From DATJGR01 sp963812255 (GTDB lineage: Bacteria; Pseudomonadota; Gammaproteobacteria; Pseudomonadales; Azotimanducaceae): a DNA stretch of 64,000 nt. Location of the stretch: assembly GCA_963812255.1 (NCBI GenBank), contig CAWEUM010000005.1, positions 1,488,001 to 1,552,000 on the forward strand, given 5' to 3'. The position numbers and the translations under genes are program-made. A model generated the notes under the pieces. The model saw only the letters and a list, made by a program, of their open reading frames with translations. It had not been told where the DNA came from and made no database searches. This document shows, piece by piece, positions 34,246 through 42,415 of this stretch (the stretch's first letter is position 1; each line of letters starts with the position of its first letter).

Positions 34246-35182
34246 ACGCGTGCTGCTGACATCGCAACAGATGGCCCATTTCGTCGCGCGGGGGTTTCTG
34301 CGTTTCGAAAGCGTGGTCCCGGATGATGTCAATCAGCAGTTTCTCGATCAGGTCGGACGACCGCCGCAACCGGGCGAGAGCCTGCGCAAGGCGTATGCGA
34401 AATTCCTGTCGGGCAGTGGAATCCCTGCTGTCGCGGCGGGCACTGCGCTCGCATTGAGCTATCCGCAGGAATCGGCGGTGACGCGGTTGCTGCAACTGCC
34501 CGTTGTACGCGGTGCAATCGAAAGCCTCGTCGGGCCGAACCCGCGTTTCGATCACCATTTCCTCCACGTGACGTTCCCGCCAGAGTTCTACACCGCGCGC
34601 GGACTGCCGAATGTATCTCAGCACACGCACCAGGATTCGACGATCGATCCGCGCCGCGCGTTCGACATTCAGATCATGTACTACCCGCACGAGGTGACCC
34701 GCGAGATGGGTGGCACGCGATACGTACCCGGTACCCATCTGCGACGGGTCAGCGAAGCGGCGGTTGCGCGCTATCAGAACATTCGCGGCCAGCAGCACGT
34801 CGTGTGTCCCGCCGGAACACTGATGGTTCTGCATCACGGCATCTGGCACGGTGGTGGCGTGAACCGCTCCGATCGATTGCGCTACATGTTCAAGATCCGC
34901 CTCAATCCAACGGTGCGCCAGCAGCGTCTGTGGGATACCTCGGACCTGCCGAACGACCACTACGAACAGCGGCCGATCTTTCTGATCAAGGAAGCACCCG
35001 ACCCAACGAACATTCACACGATCCTGACCACACCCGAGCCATGGTTCGAAGCCGACACGGGGCGTCTGGAATACCTGAATCGGATCCGCATGTGGCGCCA
35101 TCTGCTCGGCGACGAGCGCTTCGATGCCGATTACTGGCTGACGCGGATCGAGAACGAACCCGCCCGGAGCATACAGGCATGA
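34238..35182 (+). CDS. Phytanoyl-CoA dioxygenase family protein (second copy)
   Basis: A 314-residue Fe(II)/2-oxoglutarate oxygenase of the PhyH fold. The iron site is HTHQDS (His and Asp) plus the distal histidine in HHGIWHGGGVNRS, and RLRYMFKIRL provides the oxoglutarate-binding arginine. The segment MYYPHEVTREMGGTRYVPGTHL is typical. It differs from the copy at 29732 throughout, so the two are not recent duplicates. ATG 34238 overlaps the small gene upstream by 8 bases; its own end overlaps the DUF2970 gene by ATGA. Confidence 0.88.
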   Translation: MTERVLLTSQQMAHFVARGFLRFESVVPDDVNQQFLDQVGRPPQPGESLRKAYAKFLSGSGIPAVAAGTALALSYPQESAVTRLLQLPVVRGAIESLVGPNPRFDHHFLHVTFPPEFYTARGLPNVSQHTHQDSTIDPRRAFDIQIMYYPHEVTREMGGTRYVPGTHLRRVSEAAVARYQNIRGQQHVVCPAGTLMVLHHGIWHGGGVNRSDRLRYMFKIRLNPTVRQQRLWDTSDLPNDHYEQRPIFLIKEAPDPTNIHTILTTPEPWFEADTGRLEYLNRIRMWRHLLGDERFDADYWLTRIENEPARSIQA

Positions 35183-35424
35183 GTAACTCGGAAGACCAGA
35201 CCCCGCCGCCCATCCCACCAGGCAACGAACCGCCGCTGACGTTCTGGCAGATCGTCGGTAGCACGATCGCTGCCGCGTTCGGTGTACAGAACCGTGCCAA
35301 TCGAGAGCGCGACTTCGCACGCGGCAAGCCGCTGCATTTCATCATCGCCGGTATCGTGTTCACCATCGTGTTCGTGCTGGGTGTGGCCACAGTGGTGCAG
35401 ATCGTGCTGAGGAACGCGCATTAG
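35179..35424 (+). CDS. DUF2970 family small membrane protein
   Basis: An 81-residue protein with a proline-rich cytoplasmic N terminus (SNSEDQTPPPIPPGNEPPL), the DUF2970 motif FWQIVGSTIAAAFGVQNRANRERDFARG and one C-terminal membrane helix (LHFIIAGIVFTIVFVLGVATVVQIVL). DUF2970 is found in proteobacteria and its function is unknown. It overlaps the PhyH gene by ATGA. The family helps to place the genome in the Proteobacteria. Confidence 0.85.
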   Translation: MSNSEDQTPPPIPPGNEPPLTFWQIVGSTIAAAFGVQNRANRERDFARGKPLHFIIAGIVFTIVFVLGVATVVQIVLRNAH

Positions 35425-35462
35425 CCGGGAATGTTCATGAATTCACCGCTGCGGCTGCCTCG

Positions 35463-36095
35463 ATGCAGTTGACCGTATTCGGCGCCTCGGGACGAACAGG
35501 CACGTGTCTCGTGTCACAGGCGCTGGAGCTGGGCCACGACGTGACCGCGTTCGTGCGTACTCCCGGTTCGCTGGCGATGCGTCACGCGCGCCTCGACATC
35601 CTTGTTGGCGACATCGCAGATTCGGACGATGTCGAGCGCGTGGTCAACGGCCAGGATGTCGTGCTGATGGCACTGGGCGCCAGACCGGGCGCCGCCGATA
35701 AGGTCTGCACGATCGCCACCACAACGGTGGTACCCGCCATGCAGAAATTCGGCGTGCAGCGGTTGATCAACGTGTCGGGCGTGGCCACCGGCGAGACGCG
35801 CGACCGGTTGAGCACGGTGGGACGCGTCCTCGCCGGTGGCCGCCGCATGCTGGATCGCCACGCATTTCGCGACAGGGAAAACCAGGACGGGTTGATCCGC
35901 AACAGTGATCTCGACTGGATCAACGTGTGTCCGCCACGGCTCACGAACGGCCCGCACACAGGCACGTATCGCTGCGGCTGCGATCTTCGCCCACCCATCA
36001 ACGCACAGATCTCCCGAGCCGACGTAGCCGATTTCATGTTGAAGCAGGTCATCGATACCACGTTCGTTCGCAAGAGTCCGATGTTGTTTTATTGA
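35463..36095 (+). CDS. NAD(P)-binding NmrA/flavin-reductase-like SDR
   Basis: A 210-residue atypical short-chain dehydrogenase fold protein. The N-terminal dinucleotide loop is MQLTVFGASGRTGTCLVSQALELGHDVTAFVR, with GASGRTG at residues 7-13 preferring NADP(H). DVVLMALG and LINVSGVATGETRD follow. The classic Tyr-x-x-x-Lys is not obvious, as in NmrA-like and biliverdin-reductase-B-like members, which act as reductases or redox sensors. It is 38 bases after the DUF2970 gene on the same strand. Confidence 0.82.
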   Translation: MQLTVFGASGRTGTCLVSQALELGHDVTAFVRTPGSLAMRHARLDILVGDIADSDDVERVVNGQDVVLMALGARPGAADKVCTIATTTVVPAMQKFGVQRLINVSGVATGETRDRLSTVGRVLAGGRRMLDRHAFRDRENQDGLIRNSDLDWINVCPPRLTNGPHTGTYRCGCDLRPPINAQISRADVADFMLKQVIDTTFVRKSPMLFY

Positions 36096-36118
36096 TCAAC
36101 TGGATCGACCATCGCCCG

Positions 36119-36721
36119 ATGACTCGGTTGGTTCTGATCAAGCACTCGCTGCCGGAGATTGTACGGTCGCGCCCTGCGCGCGATTGGATTCTCTCGAACG
36201 AAGGCATCTCACGCTGCGTTTGGCTGGCGGAAGAACTGGCAAGACTCGGCGTTTCCGTCCTCTACTCGAGCACCGAGACGAGAGCGCGCCAAACGGCGGA
36301 AATCACGGCCCGCCGGCTTGGTCTGGTATGCACGACGCTGGAAGACCTGCGCGAGAACGATCGAACCGGCTTGCCTTATATCGACGACTCGGATGCGTGG
36401 CAGCAGCGATTCGCCGAGTTCTTCGCGCGGCCCGCACGACGTGTGATCGGCAACGAATCTGCAGATGAGGCATGCGAGCGTTTTGCGCGAGCGCTTCAAT
36501 CAATCGTCGAGGATCACTCACATGAGCGGGTGGGTGTGGTCGCGCACGGAACCGTGATTTCGCTATTCACGGCGCGGCACAATCGCGTTTCTCCTTTCAC
36601 CGTATGGCAGTCGCTGAACCCGCTACCCGCCTACCTGTCGGTCGGCGTTCCCGGTTACGCGATCCATACAGCGCCACGCGGCTATCCGGAATCGGAGCCA
36701 CCCGGCGGCCCGTCGCCTTGA
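36119..36721 (+). CDS. Histidine phosphatase family protein with altered RHG motif
   Basis: A 200-residue protein of the phosphoglycerate mutase-like superfamily. The phosphorylated-histidine motif RHG reads KHS (LVLIKHSLPE). The rest of the fold is conserved: GISRCVWLAEELARLGVSVLYSSTETRARQTAEITARRL, a LRENDRTGLPY segment and VGVVAHGTVISLF with the second histidine. It likely removes phosphate from small metabolites. The lysine and serine replacements may change activity. ATG 36119 begins right at the conserved strand. Confidence 0.85.
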   Translation: MTRLVLIKHSLPEIVRSRPARDWILSNEGISRCVWLAEELARLGVSVLYSSTETRARQTAEITARRLGLVCTTLEDLRENDRTGLPYIDDSDAWQQRFAEFFARPARRVIGNESADEACERFARALQSIVEDHSHERVGVVAHGTVISLFTARHNRVSPFTVWQSLNPLPAYLSVGVPGYAIHTAPRGYPESEPPGGPSP

Positions 36722-36739
36722 CACGGCTTACCGGGATCG

Positions 36740-37213
36740 TCACGGATCGCTGAGTTGCCGCTGCACGCCCGCGCCGAGGGGCGTCTGCGCCTTCTCCGCA
36801 AGATGCCCTTTACCCGGCACGTGGTTCACCTCCAGACGCGTACCACACGGGTCTTCGAACAGTACCGAGTAGTATCCAGGGGCCCATGCATCTTGTTGCG
36901 GCCCGTGCACGATGCGCGCGCCCTGTTCGGCAACGAAACGCGCCACGGAATCCACGTCCTCGACGCTGCGCGCACGCAGGCACAGGTGGTGCAGGCCGGC
37001 CCGATATTGATCGAATGACGTGTTTCGGTGTTTATCGGAAGCCGCCCGAACACCGATGCCGGTCCGCCCGCCGATGCAGTAATACAACTCGTCGGTATCG
37101 ACGAGGCAGACCATGCCGAGAAACGGCAGCAAAGCGCCATAAAAGGCTCGGCAGCGCGGGAAGTCCGGCACAGTGACGTAGACATGCGCGACGCCGTTGA
37201 TTTCGATGGACAT
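36740..37213 (-). CDS. VOC family protein
   Basis: A 157-residue VOC protein. GVAHVYVTVPDFPRCRAFYGALLPFLG carries the first metal-ligand histidine, LHHLCLRARSVEDVDSVARFVAEQGARIVHGP the second, and LFEDPCGTRLEVNHVPGKG the final glutamate. It is similar in layout to the VOC gene at 13047 (HHLCLQ versus HHLCLR), so they may be distant paralogues. It follows the sugar kinase gene after 2 bases, so it belongs to that operon. Function is unknown. Confidence 0.87.
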   Translation of the reverse strand: MSIEINGVAHVYVTVPDFPRCRAFYGALLPFLGMVCLVDTDELYYCIGGRTGIGVRAASDKHRNTSFDQYRAGLHHLCLRARSVEDVDSVARFVAEQGARIVHGPQQDAWAPGYYSVLFEDPCGTRLEVNHVPGKGHLAEKAQTPLGAGVQRQLSDP

Positions 37214-37215
37214 GT

Positions 37216-38250
37216 TTACACCTTCATTGCAATGCGATCGAGTTCGGCACGCGCATCGGCCATCAAATGAAACAGGCGAAACTGACTGCGCGCGCGCAGC
37301 AGATTGTGTTGCGGATGCGCCACGCGAAAGTATTTGTCGCCGTCGAGATAGTCGATCAGAAACCGCAGCGCCAGCATATAGGCCATGTAGGCCGGCACCG
37401 CGCCGAGCGCGGCGCGCAGTTCGGTTGTCGCCAGGTCGCCGGCGCCGCGCACATAACCGTTTGCGAGTGCCCGAAAGCGTTCGATCGAAAAGCCGATGTG
37501 CGACGAATCCTCTCCACCGATCGCAGCAGCCGAACGCACCAGATCGCCGAAATCCCAGGCCAGCACGCCCCACATCACGGTGTCGAGATCCAGCACCGCA
37601 ACGACACGGTCGTGTTCGTCGAACAACAGGTTCGTCACCTTGCCGTCGCCGTGGATCATGCCGCGCGGACCGAGCGATTCGGCGACGATGCGGGTCCTGC
37701 GGCGCTGAGCCTGTGCAATGTCTTCGGCCGCGGTTTCCCCGCGATCCGGCAACGCGCTGTCGAGCACCCGATCGAAGCGTTCGAGCTGGAGTGCCAGCTC
37801 GTGAAAGCGCGCAATCGGGACCACGTGGCTACTTCGGTCGTAGCGCGCGAGCGCGCTCTGAAAGCGCCCGAATGCAACGCCGGCCGCCGCCGCCTGACCA
37901 ACCGATTCGAGCCCGTCGAGCCCACGGCCCGCGACGAAGCCGAGCATTCGGAACACCGAGCCATCGACCACTACCGCTGCGCCGTCGCGGGACACCACGA
38001 ACGGCGGCACCAGCCCGCGGGCGCACCGCTCGACCTCGGCAATCACGCGCTCGGTGTTGCCGACCACCCCGATCGCATCCGGGAACACCCTGGAATTGAT
38101 TCGCTGCAGCACATAGCGCCGGTCGAGGTCGGTTGTGACGAACCACGTATCGTTGATATGCCCGCCGTTGTGGACCTCGATACGATTCGGCACACCCGCC
38201 ACCGCAAAGCGGTTCGCGATCGCAAGCAGATCGCCGGCCCCGTCAGCCAT
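37216..38250 (-). CDS. Aminoglycoside-phosphotransferase-fold kinase, NahK-like
   Basis: A 344-residue kinase-like fold. GGHINDTWFVT and YVLQRINSRVFPDA at residues 29-60 are the pattern of N-acetylhexosamine 1-kinases; the catalytic loop is His200-Gly-Asp202-Gly-Lys then Asn207, and the metal loop is Asp221-Leu-Asp223-Thr-Val. NahK enzymes phosphorylate N-acetylglucosamine or N-acetylgalactosamine at C1. Directly upstream lies a GH20 N-acetylhexosaminidase, with the start and stop codons overlapping (TAATG), which strongly supports sugar kinase function over antibiotic modification. Confidence 0.82.
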   Translation of the reverse strand: MADGAGDLLAIANRFAVAGVPNRIEVHNGGHINDTWFVTTDLDRRYVLQRINSRVFPDAIGVVGNTERVIAEVERCARGLVPPFVVSRDGAAVVVDGSVFRMLGFVAGRGLDGLESVGQAAAAGVAFGRFQSALARYDRSSHVVPIARFHELALQLERFDRVLDSALPDRGETAAEDIAQAQRRRTRIVAESLGPRGMIHGDGKVTNLLFDEHDRVVAVLDLDTVMWGVLAWDFGDLVRSAAAIGGEDSSHIGFSIERFRALANGYVRGAGDLATTELRAALGAVPAYMAYMLALRFLIDYLDGDKYFRVAHPQHNLLRARSQFRLFHLMADARAELDRIAMKV

Positions 38251-40331
38251 TACCGGTCAACGTTGACCGCATCCAACGATGCTCGCAGCCACTCATCGAG
38301 TACTGGCGTCACGGCAATGATCAATTCGCCGACCGGTGCCATTGATTCCGCGAGGATCTCGCGATGCGCCTCGGTCAGCTCAGCTGCAAGTGCGGCGTCG
38401 ACGACGTCGGCGAGCCGTGCGAGCCTCGCCGAAATCGTATCCAGTTCGGCGATCGCGGGAATGCGCGCAGAGAGCGTTCGTACCACACCGCGCTGACGAC
38501 GCCATCGGCCCGCAGCCGCGTCGAGCACAGCCGTGTCACGGTCATCCGCCGACCCATCGATCGATGCTCGCACCGCGGCGTTGAAGCGCGGTACCCACGC
38601 GCTGGCTGGGTCGATATAGTCGACGACTCGGTTCAGCCGCGTGTCTACGGAGTACGGTCGTTCGACCGCGACGTTCGAACCTGCGACGCGCGCCCGCAAT
38701 GCGGACTCACCGAGGAGGCGCGAATACCACTTCGTTGGTTCGATCGCGTCGAACAGATCGCGCAACGCTTCGAGCTCCGCACCGTCGACGCCGATTCCGG
38801 CGAACAATGCGTGCCGGCGCTGCTCAATATCGACGCCCACCAGTTCGGCCAGCATCGGCCTCGAGTGTGCGAGTCTCAGATACATGTCGGCTTCGTCGCG
38901 TATCGAACGCGGTGACCAGAATCGCTCGGCGATCGCCGGCAGGCGTCCCCATACACGCACCTCGAAGATATCGTCGGTAACCAGCTCGGCCCACATGCAG
39001 GCTTCACCGCCGAGCACACGACCTTCCGGCGAATCGCCAGGTGAGACGTCGACGGCACTGCGACCGGCGAATTCACTCGCCCAACCGAGTCCGTCGCGGA
39101 CGTGCGCCAGGCGTGGATCGGCGCGAACCCGCTGATCCAGTGCGATCAGATCCACCGCCGGACTCTGCGGGTCATACGCGTAGTGCAGATCCGCGGGATA
39201 GAACAAATCGAGGTAATAGCCAGCCGAAAAGATGCAATCGAATCCCTGCGCGACGGCGCGATCACGAGAAGGGCCGCCGCGCCAGCTTTGCACCACCGAA
39301 GTGCGCGGCAGATCGGGGTGCGCGATCTCGTCCCAGCCAACCATCATGCGCCCGCGTTCGAGCAGCAAATCCGCGAGGCGTTCGTTGAACAGACGCTGCA
39401 GTGCGTCGATGTCGACGATGCCGTGCAACTGCATGAACTGCTGAACGACGGCGCTGTCGCGCCACCACTTCGGACTCACCTCGTCGCCACCGATGTGCAC
39501 GAAGCGGTCGGGAAACACACGCACGACGTCGTCGAACAGAAGCGCCAGCGCTACGTACACGTCGTCCCGCGTCGGATCGAGGCACGCCGAATGTACGCCG
39601 AAGTTCGACGACGGCGCCTGCGACACCCGGCCAGCGCCCCACTCAGGATGCGCGGCGAGCCAGCTCGTCGTGTGGCCGGGCACATCGAGTTCAGGCACCA
39701 CGCGAATGCCGAGTTCGGCGGCATGCGCAACGATCTTTCTCAGTTCGTCTTCGCTGTAGTACTGGCCACCACTACCACGCCCTACCAATTCCGGAAAGGC
39801 GCGACTGCCGAACCGAAACGCCTGATCGTCTGTGAAGTGCAGATGCAATACGTTGAGCTTGACCAGCGCCATCGCATCCAAGGTGCGCAGCAAAGTGGCG
39901 ACAGCGATGAAGTGCCGTGCGGTATCCACCATCAGGCCTCGCCATGCAAAACGCGGCGCGTCGGCGATCGAGACACCCGGCAACGTTCTGCCCGCCACAC
40001 TGAGCTGCGCCAGCGTCGCCAACCCGCGCAGTACACCCCATTCGGTCGCAGCCGTCAGGCGCGCCTGCTCCGAAGATATCTCCAGCAGATACGATTCGTC
40101 ATCGTCGAGATCCGGATAGGGCGACGATGCAGATGCGCAATCGATCGACAGGTGCGCCCCGCTACCGGTGCTGCGCGTCATGCGTTCGGTGACTCTCGCC
40201 GCGATGCGTTCCAGCCGCAACGTGCATACGCCGGACCAGTTCACCGACCAGCGCGGCGCCGACAATTCCAGCGCAGCGTCGGTGCGCGTGACGCGCCGCG
40301 GCCACGGCATCAATGCCAGGGACTCACTCAT
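38250..40331 (-). CDS. Beta-N-acetylhexosaminidase, GH20
   Basis: A 693-residue GH20 enzyme. The N-terminal GH20b-like domain precedes a TIM barrel with WRGLMVDTARHFIAVATLLRTLDAMALVKLNVLHLHFTDDQAFRF across residues 130-175 and the substrate-assisted catalytic pair Asp283-Glu284 (GGDEVSPKWW). A C-terminal helical region of about 200 residues follows. It removes terminal GlcNAc/GalNAc from chitooligomers or glycans. ATG 40331 (MSESLALMPW) is chosen; the longer open frame overlaps the divergent SIS gene. No signal peptide is seen at this start. Confidence 0.92.
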   Translation of the reverse strand: MSESLALMPWPRRVTRTDAALELSAPRWSVNWSGVCTLRLERIAARVTERMTRSTGSGAHLSIDCASASSPYPDLDDDESYLLEISSEQARLTAATEWGVLRGLATLAQLSVAGRTLPGVSIADAPRFAWRGLMVDTARHFIAVATLLRTLDAMALVKLNVLHLHFTDDQAFRFGSRAFPELVGRGSGGQYYSEDELRKIVAHAAELGIRVVPELDVPGHTTSWLAAHPEWGAGRVSQAPSSNFGVHSACLDPTRDDVYVALALLFDDVVRVFPDRFVHIGGDEVSPKWWRDSAVVQQFMQLHGIVDIDALQRLFNERLADLLLERGRMMVGWDEIAHPDLPRTSVVQSWRGGPSRDRAVAQGFDCIFSAGYYLDLFYPADLHYAYDPQSPAVDLIALDQRVRADPRLAHVRDGLGWASEFAGRSAVDVSPGDSPEGRVLGGEACMWAELVTDDIFEVRVWGRLPAIAERFWSPRSIRDEADMYLRLAHSRPMLAELVGVDIEQRRHALFAGIGVDGAELEALRDLFDAIEPTKWYSRLLGESALRARVAGSNVAVERPYSVDTRLNRVVDYIDPASAWVPRFNAAVRASIDGSADDRDTAVLDAAAGRWRRQRGVVRTLSARIPAIAELDTISARLARLADVVDAALAAELTEAHREILAESMAPVGELIIAVTPVLDEWLRASLDAVNVDR

Positions 40332-40488
40332 CTGCACGTGTCGTACGGGTGATTCGCGCCGACTCTCGGTGACGCATCTGACTCTGTCAATGCTGATATC
40401 ACCGTGGCACGACGCTGGCTTGAGCGGCGCGGGCGCATCTGACACCATGCCGGCCGGACACATGGGTGATCCACGAAGGGCCTCCGAC

Positions 40489-41088
40489 ATGGAAATCAAG
40501 CAGCGCATGCGCGCCGTGGTCGAAGCAGAAGCGGATGCGATCCGCGCGATCGTCATCGACGACCACTTCGAGATGGCCGTCAGGATTCTGCTCGCCTGTC
40601 GCGGCAAGGTGCTGACAACCGGCATCGGCAAGGCGGGTCATATTGCGCGCAAATTTGCCGCGACCCTGTGTTCCACCGCCACGCCTGCCGACTTCGTTCA
40701 TCCAGCCGAAGCGGCGCACGGCGATCTTGGCCTCGTCGGCAAAGACGATGTGATGATCGCTTTTTCGACCAGCGGCAAGTCCAACGAAGTGCTGGAGATT
40801 CTCGAACTATCGCGGCATCTGGGCGTCACCCATATCATTGGTGTCACGTCGCATCCGGATTCTGAACTGCGCAGGCACTGCGAAGTGATTCTGAATATGG
40901 GCGAAGTCGCGGAAGCGTGTCCGTTGGGCCTGACCCCGACAACCAGCATGGCGGTGATGCTTGCGATCAGCGATGCGGTGGCGGTGGCGCTGATGGAACA
41001 GAAGGGCGTGACGAAGGCGGACTGGGGCAAACGTCATCATGGCGGCTATCTCGGACGCATGGCGCGAACCGACAACCTGCCACACTGA
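40489..41088 (+). CDS. SIS domain sugar isomerase, KdsD-like without CBS domains
   Basis: A 199-residue single SIS domain. GKVLTTGIGKAGHIARKFAATLCSTATPADFVHPAEAAHGDLGLV and DDVMIAFSTSGKSNEVLEIL bind the phosphosugar, ACPLGLTPTTSMAVMLAISDAVAVALME is the KdsD/GutQ-type core, and the end HHGGYLGRMA matches the HPGGALGR loop. KdsD arabinose-5-phosphate isomerases usually carry two CBS domains after this point; here the gene stops. ATG 40489 has GAAGGG upstream. The arrangement, divergent from the hexosaminidase, suggests a sugar-phosphate role. Confidence 0.88.
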   Translation: MEIKQRMRAVVEAEADAIRAIVIDDHFEMAVRILLACRGKVLTTGIGKAGHIARKFAATLCSTATPADFVHPAEAAHGDLGLVGKDDVMIAFSTSGKSNEVLEILELSRHLGVTHIIGVTSHPDSELRRHCEVILNMGEVAEACPLGLTPTTSMAVMLAISDAVAVALMEQKGVTKADWGKRHHGGYLGRMARTDNLPH

Positions 41089-41118
41089 CATTAGAGCCGC
41101 TCAGGTTGGTATCGCGGC

Positions 41119-42405
41119 ATGGCCGAACCAGATTCCCATGAAATCGATCCGGAAACCGGGTTACCGATGCAAGAACAGGTCGCGCCGGAGGAAGAACCGC
41201 CGCCGCCGATACCGACCGGTCTAGAGCTGACACCGCTCGATCGATCATTCCGTGGTAGCCCGTACCCCACCGTCGCGGAGATGCGCGAGCGCGAACCAGT
41301 CCATCACGACATCGAGTTCAACCGCTATTTCCTGAGTCGGCACGACGACGTTCACGCGGTGCTGCTGGACGATGCGCTGTGGACCGATCCGCGCCGGGCC
41401 AATCCCGACACGTACGCGCATCGCCGCGCACGGCTGGATCGACAGCCGCCGTCGATGTTGTTCATCGATGGCCCCGAGCATGCGCGCCTGCGTCAAATCG
41501 TCAGCGCTGCGCTCGATCAAGCGTCGGTCGACGCTTTCACACCCCGCATCAAGACGATTATTCGAGGCCTTCTCGATGAACTGGAAATGTCAGAGTTCGA
41601 GATCGAAGTCATCGGCCGCTATGCCGCGCTCGTCGCAACCATTGCCACTGCAGAGTTTCTCGGCCTCGATCCGAAGCAACACCGGCAGTTGAAACGGTGG
41701 GCGGACGCATCATTCACCGCCTGGTCGAATCCATTTTGCAGCGAAGACGAGGGGCTCGCCGGTGCCTCCGCCGATATAGAAATCAAGGCAATCTTCAGCG
41801 CGGCCGTCACGGCGCGCCGCGCTGCCCCGGCGGCCGACCTGGTCAGCAGGCTGTTACGGGCCGAAGACGAAAACCCGCTCGACGATGGCGAGGTCGTGGC
41901 GATCTGCCACCTGCTGCTGCTCGCTGGCAGCGTGACGTTGACCGATCTCATCGGAAACGGTATCCGCGCGATGGTCCAGAACCCCAGAAACATGACCAAG
42001 CTGCGTGACGACCCCGCGTTGATCGACAACGCCGTCGAAGAGGTTTTACGCTTCGATTCTCCGGTCGTCGATACCACCCGAATCACCAATCGCGACATCG
42101 TCATCGGCGAATGTCCGATCGCGAAAGGTGAGACGATTTCCGTGTCGCTGGCAGCCGCGAATCGCGATGGCGCGATCTATCCGAAGCCGGACCGTTTCGA
42201 CATCGACCGGGCATACACGCACCACCACGCATTTGGCGCCGGGCGACATTTCTGCTTGGGCGCGCCGTTGGCACGCGCGGTGACGCGGGAGGCGCTGCTC
42301 GGCATCGTCGTTCAGTTTCCGCAGCTGGATTTGAGCACACGCGGCTGGGCGTTCGCATCGGTGCCCGGGTTTCGCCGCATGACGCATTTCTGGGTACAGA
42401 CCTGA
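41119..42405 (+). CDS. Cytochrome P450
   Basis: A 428-residue soluble bacterial P450. The heme ligand is Cys379 in FGAGRHFCLGAPLARA. The K-helix E-x-x-R is EEVLR followed by FDSPVVDTTRI, and the I-helix reads LLLLAGSVTLTDLIGNG, where the usual AGxET is AGSVT, so the acid-alcohol pair is altered. The first 45 residues are acidic and proline rich (EEEPPPPIPTG). The ferredoxin and reductase partners are not adjacent. The FAD oxidoreductase gene follows after 10 bases. Confidence 0.94.
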   Translation: MAEPDSHEIDPETGLPMQEQVAPEEEPPPPIPTGLELTPLDRSFRGSPYPTVAEMREREPVHHDIEFNRYFLSRHDDVHAVLLDDALWTDPRRANPDTYAHRRARLDRQPPSMLFIDGPEHARLRQIVSAALDQASVDAFTPRIKTIIRGLLDELEMSEFEIEVIGRYAALVATIATAEFLGLDPKQHRQLKRWADASFTAWSNPFCSEDEGLAGASADIEIKAIFSAAVTARRAAPAADLVSRLLRAEDENPLDDGEVVAICHLLLLAGSVTLTDLIGNGIRAMVQNPRNMTKLRDDPALIDNAVEEVLRFDSPVVDTTRITNRDIVIGECPIAKGETISVSLAAANRDGAIYPKPDRFDIDRAYTHHHAFGAGRHFCLGAPLARAVTREALLGIVVQFPQLDLSTRGWAFASVPGFRRMTHFWVQT

Positions 42406-42415
42406 GCAACGTCGC

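Noticed and set aside
39102..40352. A 416-codon plus-strand frame
   Set aside because: It is antisense to the GH20 hexosaminidase including the catalytic Asp-Glu; the protein has no domain features.
40168..40488. N-terminal extension of the SIS gene
   Set aside because: It overlaps the start of the hexosaminidase on the other strand; SIS homology and a ribosome site support ATG 40489.
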